Shown here: in pieces, positions 29,028 through 37,106 of the stretch | Numbering within the stretch: position 1 is the stretch's first letter | How the letters are laid out: each line of letters opens with the position of its first letter | Source of the DNA: Nocardioides stalactiti | GTDB lineage: Bacteria; Actinomycetota; Actinomycetes; Propionibacteriales; Nocardioidaceae | DNA: 64,000 bases | Reading direction: 5' to 3' | Assembly (NCBI RefSeq): GCF_014180715.1 | Contig: NZ_JACEFC010000001.1 | Location: 1-64,000, forward strand | The notes under the pieces: generated by a model | Databases searched by the model: none | What the model was told of the DNA's origin: nothing | What the model saw: the letters and a program-made list of their open reading frames with translations, nothing else | Position numbers and translations under genes: made by a program

Positions 29028-29837
29028 ATGGCTCTCCCCGCCCCCGGACCCGACCGGACTGCACTCGTGACCGGGGCGTCCTCGGGCATCGGCGCCGAGA
29101 TCGCGCGGACGTTGTCCGAGCGCGGTCATCACGTCACGCTGGTGGCGCGGTCGGCTGATCGGCTCGAGGCCCTGGCTGCAGAGCTGCCCGGCGGAGCCGA
29201 GGTGGTCGCAGCCGACCTGAGCGACCGGGAGGCTCGGACCGCGTTGCCGAGCCGCGTCCACGCGTCGGGTCGGCAGGTGGCGGTGCTGGTCAACAACGCC
29301 GGGTCGTCGACCCTGGGACCGGTCAGCGCATCGGACCCCGATGCGGAGATGGCGATGATCGAGGTCGACGTGGTCGCCGTGGTGGACCTGTGCAGTCGGT
29401 TCCTGCCCGGCATGGTCGCCCGACGACGCGGCGCCGTGCTCAACGTCGCCTCGACCGCAGCGTTCCAGCCCCTGCCCGGACAAGCGGGGTACGGCGCCGC
29501 CAAGGCGTTCGTCCTCTCCTACACCCAGAGCCTAGCCGGGGAGCTGCGGGGATCCGGGGTGACGGCGACGACGCTGTGCCCCGGGCCCGTGGACACGGGC
29601 TTCGGTGCACGTGCCGGCTTCACCAAGGAGGACGCCGAGGCGGCGCTGCCCCAGGCGATGTGGGTCTCCGCGCAGGAGGTCGCGGACCGTGCCGTCGAAG
29701 GGATGGCGAAGGGCCGGCTCGTCGTCATCCCGGGCAGCGCCAACCGGATCGCGGCCGCGCTCGCGCACGTCACGCCGCGCAGCCTGCTGCTGCCGATGCT
29801 GGCGAAGAGCCACCCCGGCCTGCGGTCGGACAGGTAG
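29028..29837 (+). CDS. SDR family oxidoreductase
   Basis: 269 residues of the classical short-chain dehydrogenase type: TGASSGIG at 15-22, NNAG, then the catalytic Ser and YGAAK (Tyr-Lys). R residues after strand 2 suggest NADPH. It most resembles the DltE/YqjQ-type and fatty-acyl or steroid SDRs, but the substrate is not readable. It lies four bases upstream of a cytochrome P450 gene, so the two probably act on the same compound. Confidence 0.88.
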   Translation: MALPAPGPDRTALVTGASSGIGAEIARTLSERGHHVTLVARSADRLEALAAELPGGAEVVAADLSDREARTALPSRVHASGRQVAVLVNNAGSSTLGPVSASDPDAEMAMIEVDVVAVVDLCSRFLPGMVARRRGAVLNVASTAAFQPLPGQAGYGAAKAFVLSYTQSLAGELRGSGVTATTLCPGPVDTGFGARAGFTKEDAEAALPQAMWVSAQEVADRAVEGMAKGRLVVIPGSANRIAAALAHVTPRSLLLPMLAKSHPGLRSDR

Positions 29838-29841
29838 CCCC

Positions 29842-31134
29842 GTGTCCCGCGCCCAGATCTCACCGGAGCCGACGCTGGCCGTCGGCGTGGGCCTGCCCTG
29901 GGACGTGGCCGTCGACGACGCAGTCGACCTCCTGGCGCGCGCCCGCGAGGTCCACGGCGACACCTTCCTGGTCGAGAGCGGCCGGGACCGGGTCCTCTTC
30001 ACCTTCTCCCCCACGGGGGTCGAGTCCTTCTACGCCCTGCCCGAGGAGGTGGCGAGCAAGGGCGTCGCGGACTACCTGATGTTGCGCCGCAAGCTGCCGG
30101 ACGCCCTCTTCGAGGGACGACGCACGCTGCCGGGCTCGCTCTTCCGCAAGGAGGACGTCGCGTCGTACCTCGGCAACCTCGAGGAGGCGCTGGCCGCCAC
30201 CGTCGCCGAGCTCGGCGACTCAGGGAGCGTGGACGTCTTCGCACTGACCCGACGCCTGGGCCATCGGATGGGCCTGGCGTCGTGGGCGGGCCCCGGCGCC
30301 GCCTCAGGAGCGGCCTTCGACGACCTGGTGGTGGCGTTCGACGCGCTCGACGGCGCGGACGCCTTCGTCCACCCCGACGCCATGGCCGCGGTCGCCGCGT
30401 CCGGGAAGGCGGCCGAGCGGGCAGCCCTGGACCGGGTCGTCGAGATCGTGGGCGTCTCCATCGGATCGGTCGAGCTCCAGGCGCATCCGCTGTTCGCGAG
30501 GATCGCCGCCGAGTGGGCGGACGAGCCACCCGAGGTCGCCCGGCTCGGGGTGGCCTACGACGTCGCGCTGATCCACGTGGCGTCGCTGTCCAACCTGGGT
30601 GCCGCGCTGGCGTGGATGCTGATCGACCTGATCGAGCACCCCGCTGCTGCCGGGGCCGTCGCCGCCGGCGACAGGGAGCTGGCCGCGCGGTGCGCCCTCG
30701 AGTCCACGCGCCTCGCCCAGCGATCGATCATGGCCCGGACCGTGCTCGCGCCTGTCACCTTCGACACCGGCGACGCGACGTACGACGTCAGCCCGGGGGC
30801 GACCATCGCGACCCTCCTTCCGCTGACCAACCGGTCCCCCGAGCTCGGCCACGACACCTGGTCCCCGGACCGCTGGACGCGGCACCGTTTCACCGACACC
30901 GCGGGACTGGCCTCCCCCCAGCTGGTCACGGCCTTCGGCCACGGCAAGCACTCCTGCCCGGCGCAGCCCTTCTCGATCGCTGCGATGACGATGGCGGCCA
31001 CGCACCTGCTCACGCAGTTCGAGCTCGAACCACGATGGTCGAGCTATCCCCGACCGGTGCCGGCCCAGATCGGCGGCGTCGCCCGCGCCGCCGAGCCGTG
31101 CCTGATGACGTACCGGCGTCGCGACCCACGGTGA
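29842..31134 (+). CDS. Cytochrome P450, non-canonical I-helix
   Basis: 430 residues. The K-helix ExxR is E287-R290, the meander reads SPDRW (341-345), and the heme ligand is C372 in FGHGKHSCPAQ, where the usual glycine two residues after the cysteine is alanine. The I-helix reads HVASLSNLGAALAW (245-258): the usual acid-threonine pair for O2 activation is absent and an A-S-x-x-N pattern stands there, as in the CYP7/CYP8 group. It may be an isomerase, dehydratase or peroxygenase instead of a monooxygenase. The GTG start is four bases after the SDR stop. No ferredoxin gene is adjacent. Confidence 0.85.
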   Translation: MSRAQISPEPTLAVGVGLPWDVAVDDAVDLLARAREVHGDTFLVESGRDRVLFTFSPTGVESFYALPEEVASKGVADYLMLRRKLPDALFEGRRTLPGSLFRKEDVASYLGNLEEALAATVAELGDSGSVDVFALTRRLGHRMGLASWAGPGAASGAAFDDLVVAFDALDGADAFVHPDAMAAVAASGKAAERAALDRVVEIVGVSIGSVELQAHPLFARIAAEWADEPPEVARLGVAYDVALIHVASLSNLGAALAWMLIDLIEHPAAAGAVAAGDRELAARCALESTRLAQRSIMARTVLAPVTFDTGDATYDVSPGATIATLLPLTNRSPELGHDTWSPDRWTRHRFTDTAGLASPQLVTAFGHGKHSCPAQPFSIAAMTMAATHLLTQFELEPRWSSYPRPVPAQIGGVARAAEPCLMTYRRRDPR

Positions 31135-31176
31135 CGTGGACCTCCCCAACGCACGGACGGTGCGCAACTCCACCGC

Positions 31177-32169
31177 TCATGCAGGGCGCATAAGGGGCCG
31201 CATCGACTCCAGCATGAAGTCGAGCGTCTCCACGTCCCGCCCGGGCGGGAGGATGAGCGTCGGTTGCTCGGACCCGACCGAGTACCACCTCTCCAACGCA
31301 GCACGCCCGGCATCCGGATCGCCCCACACCGTGAGCTCGTCCAGCAGGCCCCTGGCGCCGGGAGGTATCTCGGACGTGCGCGGCGTGGGGTTCGCCGCGA
31401 GGACCTCCTCGACCGCGGCGCCGTGGCCGAGGCGTTGCAACGTTCCTCGGTACAGCGGGCCCATGCTGGTCAGGTAGAAGGCCACCCACCAGGACGCGAT
31501 CTCGAGCGACTGAGCCGGATCGGCGCAGACCGCCAACGGCACGCTGGGCGCGATGATCGGGCGGTGCCGTCCGGCTGCCGTCGCCCCCTCCTCCAGCAGG
31601 CCGATGCTCGTCCCGGCGCCCGAGACGGGGAGCAGGAACGGCACCCACCGATCGGCCAGCTCACCGGCCATCCGGGTGGACCTCGGGCCCAACGCGGCCA
31701 GGTCGATCTGGACCTCCGACCTCGGGAGCACAGCGAGCTTGAGCGGTCCGACCTCACCAGGCCGGGACTGCTGGATGCGCTCACCCGCAACGAGGCGACG
31801 CACCTGACGCGTCATGCCGGCCAGTCGTGCGACCGGCTCGTCGAAGGGAACGTCGTGGAAGCCCTCGGCAAGCCCCGGGCTGCCGACTCCGAGACCGAGG
31901 AAGAAGCGTCCGCCGGTCGCCTCGGACAGGCTCGTCGCCATCATGGCGATCGTGGCGGGCGACCGACCCCACACGTTGAGCACGCCGGTGCCGATGCGGA
32001 TGCGGCTCGTCCTCGATGCCACCTCTGCCAACAGGACGCCGGCATCGTGACCCCAGCCCTCCGCCACGGTGAACGAGCCGTATCCGAGCTGCTCTGCCCG
32101 CTGGGCGACATGGAGGACCACGTCGCGCCGGGTCTCCATCGGCGTCAGTCCGACAGCCAGCTCCCTCAT
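31177..32169 (-). CDS. LLM-class F420/FMN-dependent oxidoreductase
   Basis: 330 residues of the luciferase-like monooxygenase fold (N-terminal strand ELAVGLTPMETRRD, then GTGVLNVWGRSP and FFLGLGVGSPG). In actinomycetes most such proteins use coenzyme F420. The substrate is unknown. It is convergent with the P450 gene, 42 bases apart, and no partner enzyme is adjacent on its own strand. Confidence 0.85.
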   Translation of the reverse strand: MRELAVGLTPMETRRDVVLHVAQRAEQLGYGSFTVAEGWGHDAGVLLAEVASRTSRIRIGTGVLNVWGRSPATIAMMATSLSEATGGRFFLGLGVGSPGLAEGFHDVPFDEPVARLAGMTRQVRRLVAGERIQQSRPGEVGPLKLAVLPRSEVQIDLAALGPRSTRMAGELADRWVPFLLPVSGAGTSIGLLEEGATAAGRHRPIIAPSVPLAVCADPAQSLEIASWWVAFYLTSMGPLYRGTLQRLGHGAAVEEVLAANPTPRTSEIPPGARGLLDELTVWGDPDAGRAALERWYSVGSEQPTLILPPGRDVETLDFMLESMRPLMRPA

Positions 32170-32263
32170 CCCCGGAGGATGTCAGCCGCTGCGACGCCCT
32201 GTCGAGGCACGCATCGCGATCGGATCCGTCGCGACGAGCGGGGTTGCTGCGCGTACCGCGGGA

Positions 32264-33337
32264 TCAGACGTTGAAGCGGAACTCCACCACGTCGCCGTCG
32301 GCCATGACGTAGTCCTTGCCCTCCATGCGGACCTTGCCGGCCTCCTTGGCCTTGGCCATGGAGCCTGCGGCGGTGAGGTCGGCGAAGGACACGATCTCGG
32401 CCTTGATGAAGCCCTTCTCGAAGTCCGTGTGGATGACGCCGGCGGCCTGGGGCGCCGTGTCGCCCTTGCGGATCGTCCAGGCGCGCGACTCCTTGGGGCC
32501 CGCGGTGAGGTAGGTCTGGAGGCCGAGGGTGTCGAAGCCGACGCGCGCGAGGACCTCCAGGCCGGGCTCGGTGATGCCTGCCTCGGCGAGGAACTCGGCC
32601 GCCTCGTCGTCCTCGAGCTCGATCAGCTCGGACTCGAACTTCGCGTCGAGGAAGATCGCCTCGGCGGGGGCGACCAGCGCCCGCATCTGCGCCTTGAGGT
32701 CCTCGTCGTGCAGCTCGTCGGAGTCGCAGTTGAAGACGTAGATGAAGGGCTTCGCGGTGAGCAGCGAGAGCTCACGCAGCAGGGAGCGGTCGATGGAGGT
32801 CGCGATGATCGGCGTACCGGACTCCAGCGCCTCCTTGGCCTCCTTCGCGGCCTCCAGGTTGGCCACGAGCTCCTTGACCTTGCGCGACTCCTTCTCCAGC
32901 CGGGTGATCGACTTCTCGACCGTCTCGAGGTCGGCGAGGATCAGCTCGGTCTGGATGGTGGAGATGTCGTTGCCGGGGTTGACCTCGCCGTCGACGTGGG
33001 TGACGTCCTCGTCGCGGAAGACCCGCGTGACCTGGCAGATCGCCGCGGACTCGCGGATGTGCGCGAGGAATTTGTTGCCCAGGCCCTCCCCCTGCGAGGC
33101 GCCGCGCACGATGCCGGCGATGTCCACGAACTCGACGGTCGCCGGGAGGATCCGCTCGGAGGAGAAGATCTCCGCGAGCTGCGGGAGCCGCTCGTCCGGC
33201 ACCCCCACGACGCCCACGTTGGGCTCGATCGTCGCGAACGGATAGTTCGCCGCGAGGACGTCGTTCTTGGTCAGCGCGTTGAAGAGGGTCGACTTGCCCG
33301 CGTTGGGGAGACCGACGATGCCGATGGTGAGAGCCAC
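32264..33337 (-). CDS. ychF: Redox-responsive ATPase YchF
   Basis: 357 residues, the full length of the Obg-related YchF family. The G1 motif is GLPNAGKST (7-15), the G3 region reads [20 protein letters not shown], the G4 position has the ATP-type NxxE rather than NKxD, and a C-terminal TGS domain follows. It binds ribosomes and hydrolyses ATP. The GTG start has a TAGACT element eight bases upstream, suggesting a leaderless transcript. Confidence 0.95.
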   Translation of the reverse strand: MALTIGIVGLPNAGKSTLFNALTKNDVLAANYPFATIEPNVGVVGVPDERLPQLAEIFSSERILPATVEFVDIAGIVRGASQGEGLGNKFLAHIRESAAICQVTRVFRDEDVTHVDGEVNPGNDISTIQTELILADLETVEKSITRLEKESRKVKELVANLEAAKEAKEALESGTPIIATSIDRSLLRELSLLTAKPFIYVFNCDSDELHDEDLKAQMRALVAPAEAIFLDAKFESELIELEDDEAAEFLAEAGITEPGLEVLARVGFDTLGLQTYLTAGPKESRAWTIRKGDTAPQAAGVIHTDFEKGFIKAEIVSFADLTAAGSMAKAKEAGKVRMEGKDYVMADGDVVEFRFNV

Positions 33338-33345
33338 GGGCGGGC

Positions 33346-33351
33346 AGTCTA
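33346..33351 (-). promoter_or_regulatory. -10 element of ychF (leaderless)
   Basis: TAGACT on the minus strand, eight bases before the GTG of ychF, with no Shine-Dalgarno between. It is identical to the ispH element. Confidence 0.5.
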
Positions 33352-33386
33352 CGAGGCCGGAGCGCCACCTCGTGAATCACAGCGAA

Positions 33387-33427
33387 GCGGGGTGCTCAGC
33401 GACCGCCTCGGCAGCTGAGCACCCCGC
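33387..33427 (-). terminator. 14-bp stem hairpin after the metalloprotease gene
   Basis: GCGGGGTGCTCAGC at 33387-33400 pairs perfectly with 33414-33427 around a 13-base loop. It lies between the protease stop and the ychF promoter, so it would end protease transcription. There is no strong U-run, as is common in actinomycetes. Confidence 0.65.
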
Positions 33428-33451
33428 CCGGTTCCTGCGGGAGAGGGAGGG

Positions 33452-34273
33452 TCAGGAACCGTAGAGCGCCCGGACCCCGGCCGCGTCGGACGCCTGGAAC
33501 TCCAGGTCGCTCGAGCCGCCGTTGCACTGCGGGTAGTGCATGATCGAGCTGCTGTCGTACGGCGTCAGCGGCCGCCAGTTGTTGTCCTCGAAGCAGGTGC
33601 CGGACTCGGGCCGCGTGTGCTCGTGCCGGAAGCCGAGGGCGTGGCCGAGCTCGTGGGCGATGATGTCGATCGGCTCCCAGTTGCCCGACGACCAGATCGA
33701 GTCGTCGATGAGGACGTTGCGCGAGCGCTTGGAGGTGCTCGGGAAGAACGCCCGGGCGATGTACTGCGTGGTGTTGACCGGCTCGACCGAGAACAGGACG
33801 TTGTTGTTGCGGGTGGTGCAGCTGCTGTTCTGCGCCGGCACGTAGACGAAGTTGACCTTGGTGGTCGCCGCCTCCCACAGCCCGGCGCCGCCCGCCATCG
33901 CCGCGATGACGTCGGCCTGCCTGCTGCCGAACTTGGTGCTCACGCAGTAGGTCAGGTTGGCCGCCTGGGATGCCGACCACTTGTCGTCCTGGCCGTTGAC
34001 CGTGTTGACGATGAGGCCGTCCTCGTGGACCTTCCTCTCGGTCGACCGCTTGCCGACCATCGAGGTGTAGAACTGCTTGAGAGCGCCGTCGCTGCTGACC
34101 GGCTCGTCACCGTTGACGATGTACTGCCCGTCGGTGTCGACATAGGTGGCGGCCTTGAACTCCTGGTACGACGGGACGTCGCCCCCCGAGGCCGACGCCA
34201 CCGGTCCGGCGACCGCGGCCGCCAAGCAGGCGCCGACCCCGACGGAGATCCTGCTGATACGCGAGAACTTCAT
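33452..34273 (-). CDS. Secreted zinc metalloprotease (matrixin/M57-like)
   Basis: 273 residues: a signal peptide (about 1-28, ending SASG), a propeptide-like region, and a catalytic domain with H207-E208-x2-H211-x5-H217 (AHELGHALGFRHEH) and the Met-turn M245 in SSIMHYP. This is the metzincin signature; the overall length and the HEH after the zinc motif fit the bacterial M57/HEIGH group. Four cysteines in the mature part could form disulfides. It is secreted and monocistronic, closed by a strong hairpin. Its target is unknown. Confidence 0.88.
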   Translation of the reverse strand: MKFSRISRISVGVGACLAAAVAGPVASASGGDVPSYQEFKAATYVDTDGQYIVNGDEPVSSDGALKQFYTSMVGKRSTERKVHEDGLIVNTVNGQDDKWSASQAANLTYCVSTKFGSRQADVIAAMAGGAGLWEAATTKVNFVYVPAQNSSCTTRNNNVLFSVEPVNTTQYIARAFFPSTSKRSRNVLIDDSIWSSGNWEPIDIIAHELGHALGFRHEHTRPESGTCFEDNNWRPLTPYDSSSIMHYPQCNGGSSDLEFQASDAAGVRALYGS

Positions 34274-34437
34274 GGGAAACCTTTCGTCGATAAGCCCGTT
34301 CTGACCTCATCGAAGTCGTCGACGGCCCTGTCGACAAGAGGTTCTCCGCCTCACAAACTGGCAGGGTTCGCTGCTGCAGCAATCAGCAAATGTCCACCGG
34401 GTGCCGGGGTCGCCCCGGCCCCGGCCCCGGACCTCGC

Positions 34438-35541
34438 TCAGCCGACGCGTGCGGCGTCGTACACGTCCATCGAGCCGATGTGCTGCTGAGACTCCTCGAG
34501 CCCGTCGTCGCTCGGCGCGGCGCCATCGACGAAGACCCGGTCGCGCTGCTTGGCACGGAGGTCCTGGTGCGCCTCGGCCGGGATGTCGAAGCCGAAGTGC
34601 GCCTGCGCCTCCCGCACGCCCCACACCTTGTCGCTCAGCGGCGGGATGCCGCCGATGGCGGGCGCCGCGATCGGGACAGCCGCCGGGGCGAGCAGGCTGA
34701 ACAGCATCAGCCGGGCGTTGAGCGACTTCGCGAAGAACCAGTGCAGGGCCTTGTTGGGCAGCAGCACCGCGGCGTCGAGCAGCCACCCCTGGCGGATGCC
34801 CGCCATCTGCCGCATGTAGCGCGGGTAGGTCGAGATGACGCCCTTGCTCATCACCCACATCGCCGGGCTCAGCAGCGCCTTCTGCCACGAGGGCATCGCG
34901 GGTGGCAGCGCGACCTTGAGCGGCAGGATGAAGTGGATCATGTCCTGCGCGGCCTCCGAGGCCGCCAGGTGCGGGCGCCAGTCCGCGAAGTACTGCCGCA
35001 CCTCCTCGCGTGAGCGCGGCACCGCGTCGGGGTCGATCGTCTGGAGCTTGGCGGCCTCACGGCACTCCGCCCAGAACTGCAGCTCCTCGGCCTCGGTCAG
35101 CCGGCCCGGGCCGAACTTCTCATAGCACAGCAGGATCGAGTGCCAGGCGGTGACGTGGATCCACAGCTGCGACGACGGCTTGTTGGCGTCGTACTCGCCG
35201 CCGGTGACGGGGTCGTGCCCGATCGCCTTCGAGTGCACCTTGACCAGGACGTCGGCGGCGCGAGCCGTCTGCTCGGCCCCGGCGAAGGAGACCATCCCGA
35301 AGTAGCGCAGTGTGCGCCCGTAGCGGGTCGACGGGCGGTACTTCACGCCACCGGACTGCACGACGGCCGCGGCGAGGTTGGGGTCGAAGTGCTCGATGGT
35401 GACCGCACGCGCGAATCCGAGGACGTAGGAGGTCGGGTGCGCCCAGACCTTCCAGGTCATCGACTCGGGGCCGAAGAAGCCGTAGTCGGGCATCGGCTCG
35501 TACGCGGCGAGCAGCTTCTTGCGGGACTTGATACCGAGCAC
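34438..35541 (-). CDS. MpaB-family oxygenase (DUF2236)
   Basis: 367 residues with the DUF2236/MpaB/latex-clearing-like pattern: PESMTWKVWAHPTSYVLGFARA near residue 24, a YGRTLRYFGMVSF segment and HVTAWHSILLCYEKFG around 128-143, including candidate heme histidines. Members bind heme b and are oxygenases or oxidative cleavage enzymes; the substrate is unknown. The GTG start has AGGAGG seven bases upstream. It is divergent from a TetR regulator whose twin operators lie between the two genes, so it is probably inducible. Confidence 0.85.
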   Translation of the reverse strand: MLGIKSRKKLLAAYEPMPDYGFFGPESMTWKVWAHPTSYVLGFARAVTIEHFDPNLAAAVVQSGGVKYRPSTRYGRTLRYFGMVSFAGAEQTARAADVLVKVHSKAIGHDPVTGGEYDANKPSSQLWIHVTAWHSILLCYEKFGPGRLTEAEELQFWAECREAAKLQTIDPDAVPRSREEVRQYFADWRPHLAASEAAQDMIHFILPLKVALPPAMPSWQKALLSPAMWVMSKGVISTYPRYMRQMAGIRQGWLLDAAVLLPNKALHWFFAKSLNARLMLFSLLAPAAVPIAAPAIGGIPPLSDKVWGVREAQAHFGFDIPAEAHQDLRAKQRDRVFVDGAAPSDDGLEESQQHIGSMDVYDAARVG

Positions 35542-35572
35542 CGTCGGTCCTCCTCGTGGGCGTCACTCATTG

Positions 35573-35586
35573 CTACACAACTGTAG
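35573..35586. promoter_or_regulatory. TetR operator half-array, site 1
   Basis: CTACACAACTGTAG is an inverted repeat (CTACA/TGTAG, 4-bp spacer) in the intergenic region. It shares the pattern TACAnnnnTGYA with site 2 and lies over the likely mpaB-side promoter (TACAGT on the minus strand). Confidence 0.6.
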
Positions 35587-35599
35587 GTTCAGCGAAATT

Positions 35600-35611
35600 T
35601 ACAGTACTGCA
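35600..35611. promoter_or_regulatory. TetR operator half-array, site 2
   Basis: TACAGTACTGCA, with a perfect CAGTACTG core, sits directly upstream of the TATCGT -10 element of the tetR gene (35613-35618, seven bases before its GTG), so binding would repress the regulator itself. Confidence 0.6.
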
Positions 35612-35625
35612 ATATCGTTGGCCAC

Positions 35626-36273
35626 GTGAGTCAGCGCACACCGGAGGGCGAGCCCCGCAAGCGGCGCTACGCCAAGCGGCTGCCCAAGGAGGAACGGCGC
35701 GAGCACCTCCTCGACGCAACGCTCCGAGTGCTCGTGCGCGAGGGCTACGGCAAGGTCTCCATCGACGCGATCGCCAAGGAGGCCGGCGTCACCCGCCCCG
35801 TCGTGTACGGCGCGTACGACGGCCTCGAGCCACTGCTGCACGCACTCCTCGACCGTACCCGCCAGCGCGCGCTCACCCAGGCGATGGCCCTGCTGCACGA
35901 CGCCGGCAACCCGACCGACGTGGACGCCTGGGTGCTCGAGGCGGTCTCCCTGCTCATCGACCAGGTCCGCGCCGATCCCGACGTGTGGCGCCCGGTCCTC
36001 GGCATCACCCAGAACGCCCCGGCGATCGTCCGGGACCGGATCGCCGAGACCCGCGAGGTGATCCGCCAGTACATCGCCTCCGGGCTCGCCGCCGGACTCC
36101 AGCTGCGCGGCGGACCGCAGCTCGACACCGAGGTGGTCGCCCACCTGGTTCTCGTCACCGCCGAGGAGTTCGGACGGATGATGCTCGAGGATCCCCCTCG
36201 CTACCAGAAGGACCGCCTGGTCGCGGCGCTCGCCGGACTGCTGTCGGCCGCTCCCCCGCCCGCGGCCCCCTGA
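35626..36273 (+). CDS. TetR/AcrR family transcriptional regulator
   Basis: 215 residues: a basic N-terminal arm, the helix-turn-helix (REHLLDATLRVLVREGYGKVS then IDAIAKEAGVTRPVVYGAYDG), and a C-terminal ligand-binding domain. The GTG start with a -10 element (TATCGT) seven bases upstream implies leaderless expression. Two TACAnnnnTGYA sites lie between it and the divergent MpaB-family gene, its likely target. The ligand is unknown. Confidence 0.92.
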   Translation: MSQRTPEGEPRKRRYAKRLPKEERREHLLDATLRVLVREGYGKVSIDAIAKEAGVTRPVVYGAYDGLEPLLHALLDRTRQRALTQAMALLHDAGNPTDVDAWVLEAVSLLIDQVRADPDVWRPVLGITQNAPAIVRDRIAETREVIRQYIASGLAAGLQLRGGPQLDTEVVAHLVLVTAEEFGRMMLEDPPRYQKDRLVAALAGLLSAAPPPAAP

Positions 36274-36283
36274 CCCGGCCGAC

Positions 36284-36289
36284 TAGCCT
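36284..36289 (+). promoter_or_regulatory. -10 element of xthA (leaderless)
   Basis: TAGCCT, eight bases before the GTG of xthA and no Shine-Dalgarno between. Confidence 0.45.
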
Positions 36290-36297
36290 CGTTCCTC

Positions 36298-37065
36298 GTG
36301 CGGATCGCCACCTGGAACGTCAACTCCCTGCGCTCGCGTATCGACCGCGTCGAGGCGCTGCTGGACCGGCACGAGATCGACGTGCTTGCCCTCCAGGAGA
36401 CCAAGGCCCGCGAGGACCAGCTGCCGCTGATGGGCCTCCAGGCGCGTGGGTACGACGTCGCGGCCGTCGGCTTCAACCAGTGGAACGGCGTCGCGCTCAT
36501 CAGCCGCGTCGGCCTCGACGACGTCGAGGTCGGGTTCCCGGGGATGCCGGGCTACGGTGACCCGGTCGAACCGGAGGCCCGCGCGATCGGCGCGACCTGC
36601 GGCGGAGTCCGGATCTGGAGCCTCTACGTCCCCAACGGGCGCAAGCCCGACGACCCGCACTACGTCTACAAGCTCGACTGGCTGGCGCGCCTGCGGGAGG
36701 CGGCGAGCGGGTGGCAGCACGTGCCGACCGCCCTGGTCGGCGACTGGAACATCTGCCCCACCGACGACGACGTCTTCGACGTGACCCAGTTCAAGACCTC
36801 CACCCACGTGACGCCGGCCGAGCGCGCGGCGTTCCAGGGCTTCCTCGACGACGGCTGGGCCGAGGTGACCCGCGCGCACGCTCCCGGCTACACCTACTGG
36901 GACTACTACCGGCAGCGGTTCGAGCGCGACCGCGGTCTCAAGATCGACTTCGTCCTCGGATCGCCGGAGCTCGCCGCCCGGGTCACCCACGCCTTCATCG
37001 ACCGGGAGGAGCGGGCCGGCCAGGGCGCTTCCGACCACGCGCCGGTCGTCGTCGACCTCGGCTGA
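36298..37065 (+). CDS. xthA: Exodeoxyribonuclease III
   Basis: 255 residues of the endonuclease/exonuclease/phosphatase fold. Motifs in order: ATWNVNSLRSR (metal Asn), LALQETK (metal Glu), YVPNGR, GDWNICP (catalytic Asp and Asn), KIDFVLGSPEL and SDHAPVVVDL (catalytic His). It cleaves at abasic sites and trims 3' ends in base-excision repair. It starts with a GTG 24 bases after the tetR stop. Confidence 0.95.
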   Translation: MRIATWNVNSLRSRIDRVEALLDRHEIDVLALQETKAREDQLPLMGLQARGYDVAAVGFNQWNGVALISRVGLDDVEVGFPGMPGYGDPVEPEARAIGATCGGVRIWSLYVPNGRKPDDPHYVYKLDWLARLREAASGWQHVPTALVGDWNICPTDDDVFDVTQFKTSTHVTPAERAAFQGFLDDGWAEVTRAHAPGYTYWDYYRQRFERDRGLKIDFVLGSPELAARVTHAFIDREERAGQGASDHAPVVVDLG

Positions 37066-37093
37066 CCGCGTCCCAAGGCGTTATCGAACCCGA

Positions 37094-37099
37094 TACCGT
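37094..37099 (+). promoter_or_regulatory. -10 element of the BcsB-like gene (leaderless)
   Basis: TACCGT, seven bases before the GTG, with only a C-rich spacer and no Shine-Dalgarno. Confidence 0.4.
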
Positions 37100-37106
37100 C
37101 TGCCCC

